Positions 11,911-24,300 of a DNA stretch of 64,000 nt are shown one piece after another. A program made the translations under genes and the position numbers. The stretch covers positions 16,675,184-16,739,183 of the forward strand of contig OZ020303.1 in assembly GCA_963971305.1 (NCBI GenBank), read 5' to 3'. This stretch comes from Arcuatula senhousia. Taxonomy: Eukaryota > Mollusca > Bivalvia > Mytilida > Mytilidae. The first letter of the stretch is position 1; every line of letters starts with the position of its first letter. The notes beneath the pieces are model-generated. The model made no database searches. It was not told the DNA's origin and worked only from the letters and a program-made list of their open reading frames with translations.

Positions 11911-13718
11911 TGTTACAGGGAATGTGGGTAATTAGGGATTTCATGTAATCACTTGCCATTTTAGGGAAGACATGTATTCCCTTAAATTTCTAGGGATTAC
12001 ACGTAATCCCTGACTTTTTGGAATTTTTTTACGCATTATCCCTGAAAGTAAAATTGAACATAACTTAGATATTTTACTGCTGTTTCTGAAGATTTAACAC
12101 GTACTTAATAACTATTGGATTTATTCATTTAAGTAACCCAAAAATATTTATCATTTTTCATTACGAAATTCGGTTATAAGTCATGTCTATGTAATACTAG
12201 TATTTCATTTTATGTATTATACAAAAGATTATATCATGGATCTGAAATACAACTTTTCTATTGGCCCTATAAATGTATTTGTTTTTGCTGACTTAAAACT
12301 GTTATCTTCATTTGTTTCATGGATGGAAATTACAGCATTGTTGCTGTTATAAGCGCACAGTTTTGTGAAATTACCTTTTTCTGACCTATTTAGATGAATC
12401 GAATTAAGTGAACATTGTTTCTTGTTTCTTAGGGACCGATCATTTAATTTGAAAGGGGACCTTTTTTTATCTGATTAGAAAATGCTTTTCTGTGCAAAGA
12501 TTCGGAACGATATTTACTTTAACTGTGCCATGACAAAACTGTTATCATTAGAATATTTCATTCATCACAAATTAGCTTCTGAATATTTTAACGAAAACAA
12601 CAAGAACTCCCTTCAAGTTAAGTGGTCGGTCCCTTAACGTAGTAATGTGCATGAATTTGAAGTTGTAATCTCCTGCCTATGCCCCGCATATATGAGTATT
12701 TCTTTAAGTATAAGAAACAAGAACGACATTGCTATATCTTACGACAAGAAAACGCCATCCCACAATATCCAGACTTATCTTTTTTAATCAGGCATCATGA
12801 TTTTAAGAACATTTTAGTTTTTTTTTACCTTATGTTTTATTATTATTTAAGTTACCATTTTCCATTTAACATATTGTTTTGAATTTTAAAATTTTTTATG
12901 TAAATGTTATTTGTTCTGGTCCATGAAATTTTGTTCCCATGTGGTTGGTAATGCCACTGAATCAAATCTAACCTACTCTGCTGTGTAGGATCTTAAGTTA
13001 ACCTGAAATACGCTAACAAAATCATTAAGAAGCAGACTGGATTTAGACTAAACTTGTGCTTTATATAAGTTTCATACATGTAATTCTGAGAATCATAAGG
13101 TGTTTACACTGGAACCCTGATTTTTTCCATTTGAGAAGGGAGATTTACGTAATCAAAATAAATCTAAAAATGAACAGATAATGAGAATGAAAACCATCAT
13201 TTTTATTTGACATTGTATAAAATTAATTAAACTTACTAAATATATTAGTAAGCAATCAATGAAGTTCCAACGAAACACAAAATAAATCCTGAAGTTGTAG
13301 AAGTTTAAATGTTGAATATAGTGGCAAGTCCAAAATAATTTCTCAGCTTGGATGTAAATTGATCAGATAAGTAAAGGGTGAATCTTGCATACTACTAGTA
13401 GTACTACATTTTGTTACGGTCATGTTATTAATGTACAGAGAAATAATAAATTTGTTAGTAGAACTTTTGGACAAGGAATTGAAAACAAATGAATAGGCAC
13501 AATAAATAGTAGAATTTTTATTAGAATTATGTTGTTTAACAACAGAAAAGTCTTGAAAAGGATTCATTTTAATGACATTTTGAGGTTAGGGAAAACGTGT
13601 AAAAATGGGGAAAAACCAGGAATAACATGTAATCCTCAAGCGATTTAGCGATTTACACGTAATCTCTGAATTTCTAGGGATTACGCGTAATCTCTAATTA
13701 CACACATTCCCTGTAACA
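11911..13718. mobile_element. 1.8-kb DNA transposon-like element with complex TIRs
   Basis: Ends TGTTACAGGGAATGTG...TAATTAG and CTAATTACACACATTCCCTG are inverted, and each TIR carries further GATTACRYGTAATC palindromes for about 100 bp. It is flanked by TATA on both sides (11907-11910, 13719-13722), a likely 4-bp duplication. No transposase was recognised, so it is probably non-autonomous; superfamily unknown. Confidence 0.7.
12429..12636. mobile_element. Small MITE nested in the 1.8-kb element
   Basis: Inverted ends TTAGGGACCGATCATTTAAT and its complement (AAGTTAAGTGGTCGGTCCCTTAA). Single related ends occur near 21050 and 36719. Confidence 0.6.
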
Positions 13719-14040
13719 TATACAACACTACTATTATGAATATTTAAGACAGTCAGTTATATTAAACAACAAATGAGTTACAAAACCAAGAAAACATCAG
13801 TAATTTCTTCATGTGTAATCTTTTTTTCAAAAAGCTGGAATCTTCTCGACCAACATGCATTTACTATAACTCAAGACTTTACACCAAAAAGGACCAAAAG
13901 ATACAGTTGTATTTATAGTAACTTACGTTTAATTTGTACTAAAGACGTGTACTCATCAGACTCGGGGTATTTCCTGTTGATCTACAGTTACCTTTCAACG
14001 ACAGCACACAACCTGTGATATCATTTAAAAAATCAGTTTT

Positions 14041-14151
14041 TATTACTCTATTTTATTGACCGGGCTGGTCACGGGTCAATTATTTCGGGATTCTACGTTT
14101 AGACTGAAAAATTCAAGCTCCGCCCAACCTTTTGAATAAAATAGAGTAATA
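14041..14151. mobile_element. 111-bp mini-MITE
   Basis: Inverted ends TATTACTCTATTTTATT at 14041-14057 and its exact complement at 14135-14151. No coding capacity. Confidence 0.6.
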
Positions 14152-14310
14152 CCAAAGCTTAAGAATGTCATAATACGATTTGAAAAAAATGTGAAAAAGA
14201 AAGAAAAACAATAAATAGTATAGCAAAGCAAAAAAAAGCGCTACGGAAAATGCCGTGGTAACCAAATGGCATACAGACAGGACAAGTCTCGGACTTTATC
14301 GTTCCGATAA

Positions 14311-15181
14311 ATCGTTTGCAGTTTGGATGCCTTTGTCTAACTCGAGTAAAGATATATTAGAACGACTACAGTATAAAGCTGCTAAAGTTATCATACGAAC
14401 CAAACTAAATGTACCCAAGGTAGCTATCTTACTTGAGTTGGGATGGGAACCTATAACAGCTTTTATAGATCGACAAAGGGTCACCTACTTTAAGCGCCTT
14501 TTAGAACTTCCAGAACACCGATTATGTAAAATGGTATTTAATGAAATGAATGAATCGAATGAATCTTTTTGGGGATATGAAAGTAAGATCTTGCAAACTA
14601 TTTCCAATGTAAATAACACCAATGTCCCTATTGAAAGCCTAAATAAGAGGCACCTTACTGGTCTCATTGGATCTTATACCAAGGAAAAACTCTTTGAAGA
14701 AGTACAATCTAAGAGTAGTCTAGATAACTATAGACAGTTCCATATTATAAAAGGAAGACAAGCGTATCTAAATGAAGGGAATTTCCGCGAATCTCGCCTT
14801 AAACTTCTTGCGCAAACGAAAACGCTGCCTATAAATGAATATCTCCATAGGATGAATATGTCACAGCATAATACTTGCGATCTATGTACTGAAAACGTAA
14901 GCGAGGACCTCTCACATGTTTTATTTGATTGTCCAATCTATGACTATATTCGTAATGAATACTCAGAACTTTTAGAATCCAATATTGACTTCCCATATCA
15001 TACTGGAGAAAACTCAACTGTCTATTTCACAGAACTGTTGCCTAATACAAAGTTACAATTTTTAATTGGTGATATTGGATATGTTTTTAGCAATGATGTA
15101 GGACAATTTTATGATTGTTTAGGTAGAATGTTTCTAAGTGAATGTTTTAATTTAAGGTTCAAGCTTTTACAGGAAAACTGA
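14311..15181 (+). pseudogene. Non-LTR retrotransposon ORF2 C-terminal fragment
   Basis: An open frame of about 290 residues without the RT catalytic core. It starts AVWMPLSNSSKDILERLQYK, continues through AAKVIIRTKL and LLELGWEP (the usual region after the RT thumb), and carries a C-x2-C...H...C zinc-knuckle-like motif (CDLC...DLSHVLFDC) near residue 210, typical of LINE C termini. The codons before 14311 (the Met is at 14255) lie in the left inverted repeat and are not part of the LINE. The frame is uninterrupted, so the fragment is fairly young or captured. Family not assigned. Confidence 0.7.
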
Positions 15182-15385
15182 ATATACTTTTAATTGAAAG
15201 ACATTTTATCTTTGTCAATATAATATTTTAAAATTTCAATATTGTTGTTGTTGTTGTTTTATAGGCTGAAAGAATGCATTTTATGTTTATAGTGTATATT
15301 TCAACTTGTATAGAATATTTATAGACGCGCCACTTTTATACCCTGGAAGTAGGCGCCCCCGCTGTAAAGGGGTAGATCTAAATAA

Positions 15386-15407
15386 AATATATATATATAT
15401 ATATATT
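15386..15407. repeat. AT dinucleotide repeat
   Basis: Simple (AT)n tract after the LINE fragment; it may be the tail of the insertion. Confidence 0.8.
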
Positions 15408-15657
15408 ATCGTTAATGCCTACTATAATCTACTGCAATTGATAGAATTATTAGAATCCTTTTAACTTTTTTACTCAGGTCGTATTAAACAGTTAAGCGTA
15501 AATTTTTAGAATACGGTGTCAAAAACATTTTAATGCCAGGAAGTTTTTTTTCAGATTTTATGGTAGATTATCATAGTCGTAAAGGAATAAGTCCGAGACT
15601 TTTCCGGTCTGTATGCCTTTCGGTAACCACTGCATTTTTCATAGCGCTAATACAAAG

Positions 15658-17505
15658 AACAAGAGGCTCCCAGGAGCCTGAATCGCTCACCTGGTCTTGA
15701 TGTCAACCCTATAAAGAAATTGTAGAGCTGAAACGTGCAAAATGTTATTTTATGGGCCGTCTGAACACTTTGACTCTAAAGAGACTTTTGTTAAGAGCTT
15801 AATGAACTGAACATTTAAGCAAACAACCAATTTTCTTTATCTGCTATAGTTTTAATTTTATAAGCCCAAAACATGAAAACATGTTTTTTAGGGGCTGTAA
15901 ACCCTATAAGGGTTCATCTGACAACTTCGACCCTTTTATAGAGCTAAATGAGCTGAACATTAAAGCAAGCAATAGCTTTTCCCTATCTGCAATAGTTTTC
16001 ATTCTATAGGCCAAACACATTATTTTTCACCTTTAAGGGGCTGTAACCCCCATAAGGGGTCATCTGACAACTTCGACCCTTTGAAGACTTTTGTAGAGGT
16101 AAATGAGCTGAACATTTAAGCAAGCAACAGCTATTCTCTATCTGCAATAGTTTTCATTCTATAGGCCAAAAACACTATTGTTTGCCTGAAAGGGGCTGTA
16201 ACCCCTATCAGGGGTCATCTGACAACCTCGACCCTATTACAACTATGGTAGAGCTAATTGAGCTAAACATTAAAGCCAGCAACAGCTTTTCTCTATCTAC
16301 AATAGTTTTCATTTTATAGGCCAAAAACACTATTTTTCACCTTTAAGGGTCTGTAACCCCCATAAGGGGTCATCTGACAACTTCGACCATATGAAGACTT
16401 TTGTAGAGGTAAATGAGCTGAACATTTAAGCAAGCGACAGCTATTCTCTATCTGCAATAGTTTTCATTCCATAGGCCAAAAACACTTTTGTTTGCCTGTA
16501 AGGGGCTGTAACCCCTATCAGGGGTCATCTGACAACTTCGACCCTATGAAAATATTTGTAGAGTTAAATGTGCTGAACATTTAAGCAAGCAACAGCTTTT
16601 TTCTATCTGCAATAGTTTTCATTTTATAGACCAAAAACACTATTTTTCACCTTTAAGGGGCTGTAATCCCCATAAGGGGTCATCTGACAACTTCGACCCT
16701 ATGAAGACTTTTGTAGAGGTAAATGAGCTGAACATTTAAGCAAGAATAGCTATTCTCTATCTGCAATAGTTTTCATTTTATAGGCCAAAAACACTATTGT
16801 TTGCCTGTAAGGGGCTGTAACCCCTATCAGGGGTCATCTGACAACTTCGACCCTATGAAGATTTTTGTACAGTTAAATGAGCTGAACACTTAAGCAAGTA
16901 ACAGCTTTTCTCTATCTGCAAAAGTTTTCATTTTTAGGCCAAAAACGCAATTTTTCATTTTAAGGGGCTGTAACCCCTATAAGGGGTCATATGACAACTT
17001 CGACCCTATGAAGATTTTTGTAGAGTTAAATGAGCTGAACATATAAGCAAGCAACAGCTTTTCTTTATCTGCAATAGTTTTCATTCTATATGCCAAAAAC
17101 ACTATTTTTGCCTTTAAGGGGTCATCTGACAACTTCGACCCAATGGAGACTTTTGTAGAGCTTTAGATTCTGAAGAGCTTAGGATCCTTCAGATTTTTTT
17201 CTATCTGTTATGGTTACTGAGTTGTAAGCCAGTTTAAGTGGTTTTACCCTATGTTCTTTTTTTAGTAACAGCAGTCATGTTTTTTATCGAATCATTTTAA
17301 AATGAGGATCGTTTGTTGCCAAGATGTCATATACCATTTCTGCAAAATTTCACTTAAATTGGTTCAGTGGTTTCAGAGAAAAAGATTTTTGAAATTGTTA
17401 ACGGACGACGGACGACGGATGACGACAGACGACGTTAGACGACAGACGACGACGGACGCATAGTGATAGCATAAGCTCACATGGCCTTTGGCCAGGTGAG
17501 CTAAA
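15658..17505 (+). mobile_element. Family A hairpin-ended element, long copy with 154-bp core repeats
   Basis: Starts AACAAGAGGCTCCCAGGAGC, then ATCGCTCACCTGG; about nine core units of roughly 154 bp follow (anchor CTGACAACTTCGACC at about 15920, 16066, 16221, 16377, 16531, 16684, 16839, 16991, 17128). A GTTAACGG(ACGACGG)n tract comes next, then a terminal hairpin GCTCACATGGCC/GGCCAGGTGAGC and TAAAA. No ORF. The layout fits non-autonomous Helentrons (HINEs), which often hold central minisatellites. Confidence 0.8.
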
Positions 17506-18221
17506 ATTAAATCGATTTCGGAATGAAATCCGAAGCTAATTGGCAAATGGACTATTAATGCCACTATCAACAAACACAGCCTAATCTCCCAGCAACGCAA
17601 ATAACATTTAAAATGACGGGGACTCAGATCACTCACTTATAACTCTGAAAATGTAAGCAATTCCAACTTTTTGCGACATAACCAAAGTTCAAAGAAAAAT
17701 TCTGATCGAGAACAAAGAAATAATTTCTTGGTTTCTGTATAGGGGCATTCCTTCTAAAATTTATTTTGAAGTAAAATCTGAAATTATTCTGTCGTTCTTC
17801 AAGACACAGAACCTATCAATCTCAAATTTTTAAAAGACGAAACAGACATATATTAAAATAGACCTTCTAAAAGCATTAACTTTTACGACCGATATAAAAC
17901 ATCTATTTGTTGCAGTTTTATATAACCATCGCCATAAAATCTTGACATTACAATAGTGCTATCCACACAAAATGGCTTCATCAGCTGACCTGTTATATCA
18001 CATTAACTTTGCTGAACACTTCTCAGACATGTTCTACGTATTCAAGTTGTTTGTTTATCGGGCATTAAAATTAACAACACATTCAATAAAATGATGAAAA
18101 CCCTGGTAGTCTACCAAAATCACACTTTTTTCATCCCCAATTTTCTAATGTCATTTTGATCAAAATGTAGTAAAAGAAAACTTTGCATATCAATTTGTTA
18201 CCAAATTTGCATTAAACTTGG
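17506..18221. other. Downstream flank of the receptor gene
   Basis: AT-rich; probably spans the receptor transcript end. No further exon could be supported on either strand. Confidence 0.4.
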
Positions 18222-18227
18222 TTTATT
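18222..18227 (-). promoter_or_regulatory. Candidate poly(A) signal AATAAA
   Basis: Minus-strand AATAAA about 80 nt after the proposed stop codon of the receptor. In AT-rich DNA such hexamers are common; its value rests on its position. Confidence 0.35.
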
Positions 18228-18303
18228 TTGTTCAAAATTTTTCGAACATGTTGATTGATTATTTGTTTACATTCGTGACTACATAATTTAATACGGCCAT
18301 CGA

Positions 18304-18326
18304 TCAGAATATCGGATGTTTTGTTC
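18304..18326 (-). CDS. Possible terminal exon of the receptor
   Basis: After acceptor TCTTCAG, the phase-1 frame reads GTKHPIF then TGA. An AATAAA lies about 80 nt further downstream, which supports a transcript end here. The exon is very short and could be mistaken; alternative 3' exons further left cannot be excluded. Confidence 0.4.
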
Positions 18327-21300
18327 CTGAAGACTTTAATATGGTGACAAAATTGAATACATTTAATGTGAACTATCTAAATCATCTTCATTTATTATTC
18401 ATTTATCCACGGGCTAAAACCTCGAGATACAGTGTGTTTATCTTCACTTACCATCCGAAGTTGTCTTTGTGTCTGGAGGTATAATCTGAAAAAAAAACGA
18501 TATTTAAAATTCATATGTTCTAATTTTAAGGGGAGGTTCTTGGTATCTGTATCGTTAAGTGCGTTATAAATTTTCCGGTTTTTTTGCGGTTTGCAAATGT
18601 GTATATTTTGGTTTATGACAAGCTAAACTAACTTTGAAGTCTAATATCCGGCCTTAAAGATAATACATGTACATAATCAAAAAGCAGAAACAAAGGAAAA
18701 ATATTTGACAAATAACAGTTTAAAGCAAAACTGACATTTAAAATGAAATAGTCATCATGAAATTAAGTATCGATGACGATATTTGATCAGAACAAAGGGG
18801 TTTTACCTTATTCTTAATTTTCCATGTAGTTGAAGGCACTGGTTTGAAGGTTGATGAAATCTCTTTTTCTCGCCTTATATTACTCAATTTTCTATTCAAT
18901 TCTTTCTGCACCTTTACAAAGGAAAATTTTCGTAATGGTTTTGTAAAATATTTTTTTTTTTTAGAAAATACAAAAACTTGCAAAGAGAGAAAAAAGTGTG
19001 AATAGTTTTATAAATACTTACTTTAGACTAAAATTGCTTTCTAAAAGAAATATGATTTATTATAAGCATTCCTCTTTGTTTTCCTTTGCTTTTACTGTCC
19101 ATTAATTTATATGTTGGTTTTTGTATGGCTCATTCAAGAGGCACTGTATCCTACAATTTTTCACAAATACACAAAAAAGCAAAAATTATTTTTAAACTTA
19201 ATCTTTACTCATGTTCTATTATACTTACAGTTTTGTTCATCACAGCATGCATAATGAAAATGAGAAACCCCTGTAAAATATTTTATTAGGGAACAAATAT
19301 ATATATAATCTTTTGCTTGTGAAACAAGACATGATAACTAGTCATATGAGAGCATGTTTTTCATATTAACGCCTTATTCATTGAAGTCAACTTATATTTA
19401 CATTTACATCCCGACACCTAGGGAAGACTTTCTACAGAGTTATAAAACAATTTGACGTGATCTCTTCAACTTTTTCATCGTCACCTTCCTTTTCTGTCCG
19501 TTCATGCTTATTGAGTTAACGTTTTGCAATTGATTCGTTATTCTAGAGCTTGTGGGGGTTAATCATGATTTTCGTGATTGAGCTTACGGAAACACAAATT
19601 GTTAGCACCCGGTTATGTTGCTTCTCGATTGTTGCCGTAATGAAAAACATTTTACCGAAGACGTCTTAAGTGCAGTTCTCTGTAAGAATCAGAGAATTTA
19701 AAAGCTTTGAATTATGATTTTAAAAACACACGGTTTTCTTCTATCCTACTAATGAAGAAACAAACATTAGTTGTTGTCTCGAGTGTCAGAGGATGGAAAA
19801 AAAATCTCTGTTAAAATGATAGGAATTTAGTGTGACTTGACAGAGTTATCTCCCTTAGATTCAAATTTTATATGCATTTCAACCAAAATATATCTCAAAT
19901 AACTGACTTTTAAAAAAGTGCCAATGCATTTTTTGTTACTTTTTAAGCATTTTGAACAGTATTTTGAAGTCAAACTCGTGTGTTTTAATCATGATTCACC
20001 CATTGTCTGATTCTTACAGAGAATGGCACTTAAGGGACAAAACGGAATTTCGGTCTCTCAGATTAGCAAACAATAGTTATAGAAGAAAATGAGATGTGGA
20101 ATAAGTGTACGTGACACAACCTACATTTTAAACGTAAATTTAAAATATCCACAATGGAAAACAGCCAGCAGCCTTCAATGTGCATGACCAGCGGTCGCTG
20201 CTCGCTGTTTTTCAATTGGCCCCTGGATTGAAAATAAAATACATATGATTCAAGCCAAATCCTAAAGTGCAATGAAAGACCTTCTTCTTGACAAGAAACA
20301 AAACAAAACAAAACAATTAACATAAATTCGACTAAAAACAAACATAAGCTTTGATAAAGATTCCTGGCTAAGGACAGGCACATTCAAATGTGGCGGGGTT
20401 AAACTAGTTTTTGACGCCAACCTTCCCCCTATTGATAATCAATAACAAAGCACAAACTAACACACAGTAAAATCGAATCGTTTCGTAATAGAGTATTGTT
20501 TCAGTTCTCATTGGATATGTCGTTAGCAAAGTGACGAATGTGCCAAACATCGTTCTTGGATTTCAGTTCCTAATGAGATGTTTGTTGTTTTGTGTTAAAT
20601 GTGTTTTTATTCGCCTTTTTATTTGTAAAAATAAGTTTTGTCGTTTTGAAACTCACTCTTGCTTTGTATTATTGTAGGAATTCTGTGTGTGTTGGTGTTT
20701 AACGCCCTATAAAGACGCAGCTGGGCCATGCAGGGCGGTCACTTTATATGTGGAGGAAACCGGAATACCCGGAGAAAACCACCGACCTTAAACCAGCGCC
20801 TTAGACCTGTCGGCCACCCAGGACTCTAGGAATTCTGGGAACATATCGTCCAACAGGTCTGTACGTTGTTACATGTATATGCGTTGATATAAAGATATAG
20901 GTGTCTACACAGAATTTTTTTTCAATAATAAAATTTTATATGACAGAAATCCTTCTTCAGAATATTTTTTCGTTAGTCTCAGCTGCCAGAATATTTTTTT
21001 TCAAGAATCAGCTTCAGAATATTTTTTAGGAAAACCCAAGCCCTCCTTTAAGTTAAATTGTCGGTCCCCAAGATCTGGTATTTTTAATAATGAGAAGGGA
21101 ATATTTTTGGTTTTTATAAGACCTATATGGTAAGGCAATAAAAATTCATTTTCATTTATGTTATGAAACAGATATTACAAACGTTAAAATTTGAATAAGA
21201 TGGGACAGTCTAAACAACTTGGTCATCTGAAAAAAAAGTATTCTCCCAATTGACAGTGATTTTTTTATGAATTTTTTTACTTATTAACATCATGAATTTT

Positions 21301-24300
21301 CAAAAAAATATAAATTTATATTTTTGTTTTGCAATTTACATATTGTTTAGGTTCATATAAGTTCATATTTTTGTTTCAATTTACAGATTGTATAATTCAA
21401 AATCGTATAACACATGCAGGTTTCTTTCCTTGACACAAGGTCGATGTCCTGGCTTTTCCCGATATTTTTGGGCATGAGTACAGTTAATCATTCGAGAATT
21501 AGGGTTTTGGCCTTCCAATTTTCAGATTTAAGAATTTATATTACTTCTTGAAATATCCATGTACAGCATTGCTACAAACATGTAAATTAATCGTTTTATT
21601 GATATCCGCTGCTGCATAAAATATTTATAACAGGAATAAAACTTTCAACAAAGCTCTATGACAAACATGATGACTTCAACTTTCCAATCGTCTACCTTCC
21701 TGTCTTGTGTAGCAACATTCCGTCTGCTCCAGCTTATTGGGTTAACGTATTTCAACTGATTCGTTATTCCAGAGCGTGCAAGACTAATATCGATTTCCTT
21801 AGCAAAGCGTCACGTCTGACACAAAAAAAAATGCGCACACAGGGTTATATATATGTTGCTCCTCGGTTGCTGTCTTCACCCAAGAAATTTTACGGAAGAC
21901 ATCATGCGCTTATTTAAGTATGAATGTTTGTATTTTGAGTTTCATTGGCATAAAAAACCGTTGACCGTGGCGTAGCACATTTTTAATGAAGCGCGCTATC
22001 ATGTTAAATATGTGCGACCGGTCAACAGTTTTACACGCCTATGAAACATGAAAATACAAACATTCAATTCTTATAATTACACTTTAATATTTTATTTGTT
22101 TCTGGTTTTTCGTTTTGTTTTATCCAAATTTTACCTGGATAAGAACAAATCTGACCCGGCTACGGCCACGTGAAACAAGTGATATTTCATCGAAGTATGA
22201 AAGACGATTCAAGGTGTCAATTAACCAATAGAATTACTGCATTAAAATGATATGCACAGTAAATGTAATTATAGAAAATATAGGATTTCGATCTCTAAGA
22301 TTAGTGCAGATGTTGGTTTGTCATAGGGTTTCGTTTTTTTTTCTTTACCGGATTTGACACACTGAATCGACTAGTGGCAAAGCGACGGGTGTGCTATAGC
22401 AAGCAAGAACTGCTTACTTTTCCGGAGCACCTGAGTTCACTCTTGTTACGACTGGCGTTCGCATTGTTAATTGATGTTCAGTGATATTTGTGTTTCCGTG
22501 TTTTACATGTTGTCTGTTTTTGTCCCGTTCTCGTTGGTGTTTACTGGTTTTGTCTCTGCCCTTTCAGACTTTTGACATTACTACCTCTGCTTCTATGTCT
22601 TTAATGCCGTGTGGAGTTAGTTAAATAACTCACCGTGTTTCAGATGCATGCTCTATAATTTTCTTAAATATGGTGTACTTGTACATGAGATTATATCTCA
22701 CTTGTACATGAGATTATATCTCACTTGTGCACACTTTGATTATTAATTTAATTTAATAATCTTTATTTATGTAAATTCTTAAACCTAATTAAGATCGTAG
22801 TTTGTACATGTAATTAGAAATATTTGATATTACTGATTATTAGGATTTCATTTGGTTTTATGCATTTTCAACGTTTTTTTTTTCGTTTTTTTTTGAATTA
22901 CGGATTTCCTTTGTCTGGGTTCTAGTGCTGCTTGTGAGGAATAAAATTCTGAAATGACTGTACAGCAAATAAAAATTAATTGCATTTGGAGTTAACATAT
23001 GCGTTATCGTCTCATGCTCATTTACTCCATATCCTTCCATAAAAATATTTAGTAATGCTGAAATTCAAGGAACATGGAAGCATTGCAAAAAAAAAATCGT
23101 TTCGAACAAACTTGATTTTACCATACACATTATTCAATGAATTAATTTATTTAATTAACCGTTTTGTTACAGTTTAAGCATTTTAATAATTTGGGGAGAT
23201 AGATAACCTCTCAATTTGGACCAAAACAATTGATTACTTTTCTCGATCTCAATTTGCCACTTCAGCAGACAACAAATTGACTTCTAGACACAGGCACTTG
23301 TTTCATATAAAAAATATGCCCCCTTTTATTTTTTTATGAAACAAGTTCCTGTGCTTGTTGGCATTTTTGTCTCCCCGCCTCAACGTGGAGCGGGGACATA
23401 GACATGCCGGGCGTCCATCCGTTCGTGCGTGTGTCTGTCCGTGCATTACACCTTTTCGTTATAAATTTCTTAGCTACTACTCATCCTAGACTTTTCAGCT
23501 ACTATTGGTGATAAAGAGATGTGGAATAAGGGTACGCGACACAACCAACATTAAAGAAACGGCAATTTAAAAATTCACAATGGAAAACAGCCATTAATCT
23601 TCAACATGACCAGAGGTCACTGCTCGCTGTCTTGAATTGGCCCAAGACTTAAAATACAATACATAACTCCCATTAAGATTCAAACAAATCCCTAGATTAT
23701 CAACAAAAGACCCATTTCTAATCATAGAACAAAAAAAAAACCAGATTGTTGACAGGTACAATCAAATGCATTCACAAGGATTCCTGGCTTAGGCCAGGCA
23801 CATATAAAATTTGGCGGGGTTAAACTAGTTTTTTGGGCACAACCTTTCCCCTATTGTTAGTCTTGTAAAAAGCACAAAAATAACACACTTTAAAAATCAT
23901 ATTGGTAAAAGTTCAAGAGTATTGTTCGTATGCTTCCAATATTTGGTATGCTGCTTCTGGTGAAAGTCTAATAAGGTAAACGCGATTCCACAGGTCTGTC
24001 GCTTAGCTATTTTCGGTTTATCGAGCTGAGTTTTTGCCGCTCGGCGGGGGACCCAGGAATTCCGTGCTTGTATTTTTCAGGGGTTTTAGTGATTTTCTGT
24101 ATATCAATGTTAAATTCTAACTATTGCCGTAAGGAGATGTTTTTGAGTTCTGGTACCCTGGGAATAGTTTAGATAGGTTTACTTAATCAATGTGAAATTT
24201 TAAATGAACAAGGATTTATTTACCAGTAAAAGTTGTTTTTATGAAATGGTATAACTTGATTATGTGATAGAATATAGATAAATGGACATTAAACTTAATG

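Larger units (their letters stand above)
14237..15648. mobile_element. Inverted-repeat-bounded element carrying a LINE fragment
   Basis: About 75-bp inverted ends: AGCGCTACGGAAAATGCCGT...AAGTCTCGGACTT at 14237-14310 and the diverged complement at 15570-15648 (ending AGCGCT). Between them are a LINE fragment, a TTG run and an AT run. A target-site duplication was not clear. A family A element starts 10 bp to the right. Confidence 0.65.

Noticed and set aside
20063..20383. 106-codon minus frame rich in Leu/Phe
   Set aside because: Lies in a dispersed repeat with a second copy at 23510-23880 that does not keep the frame.
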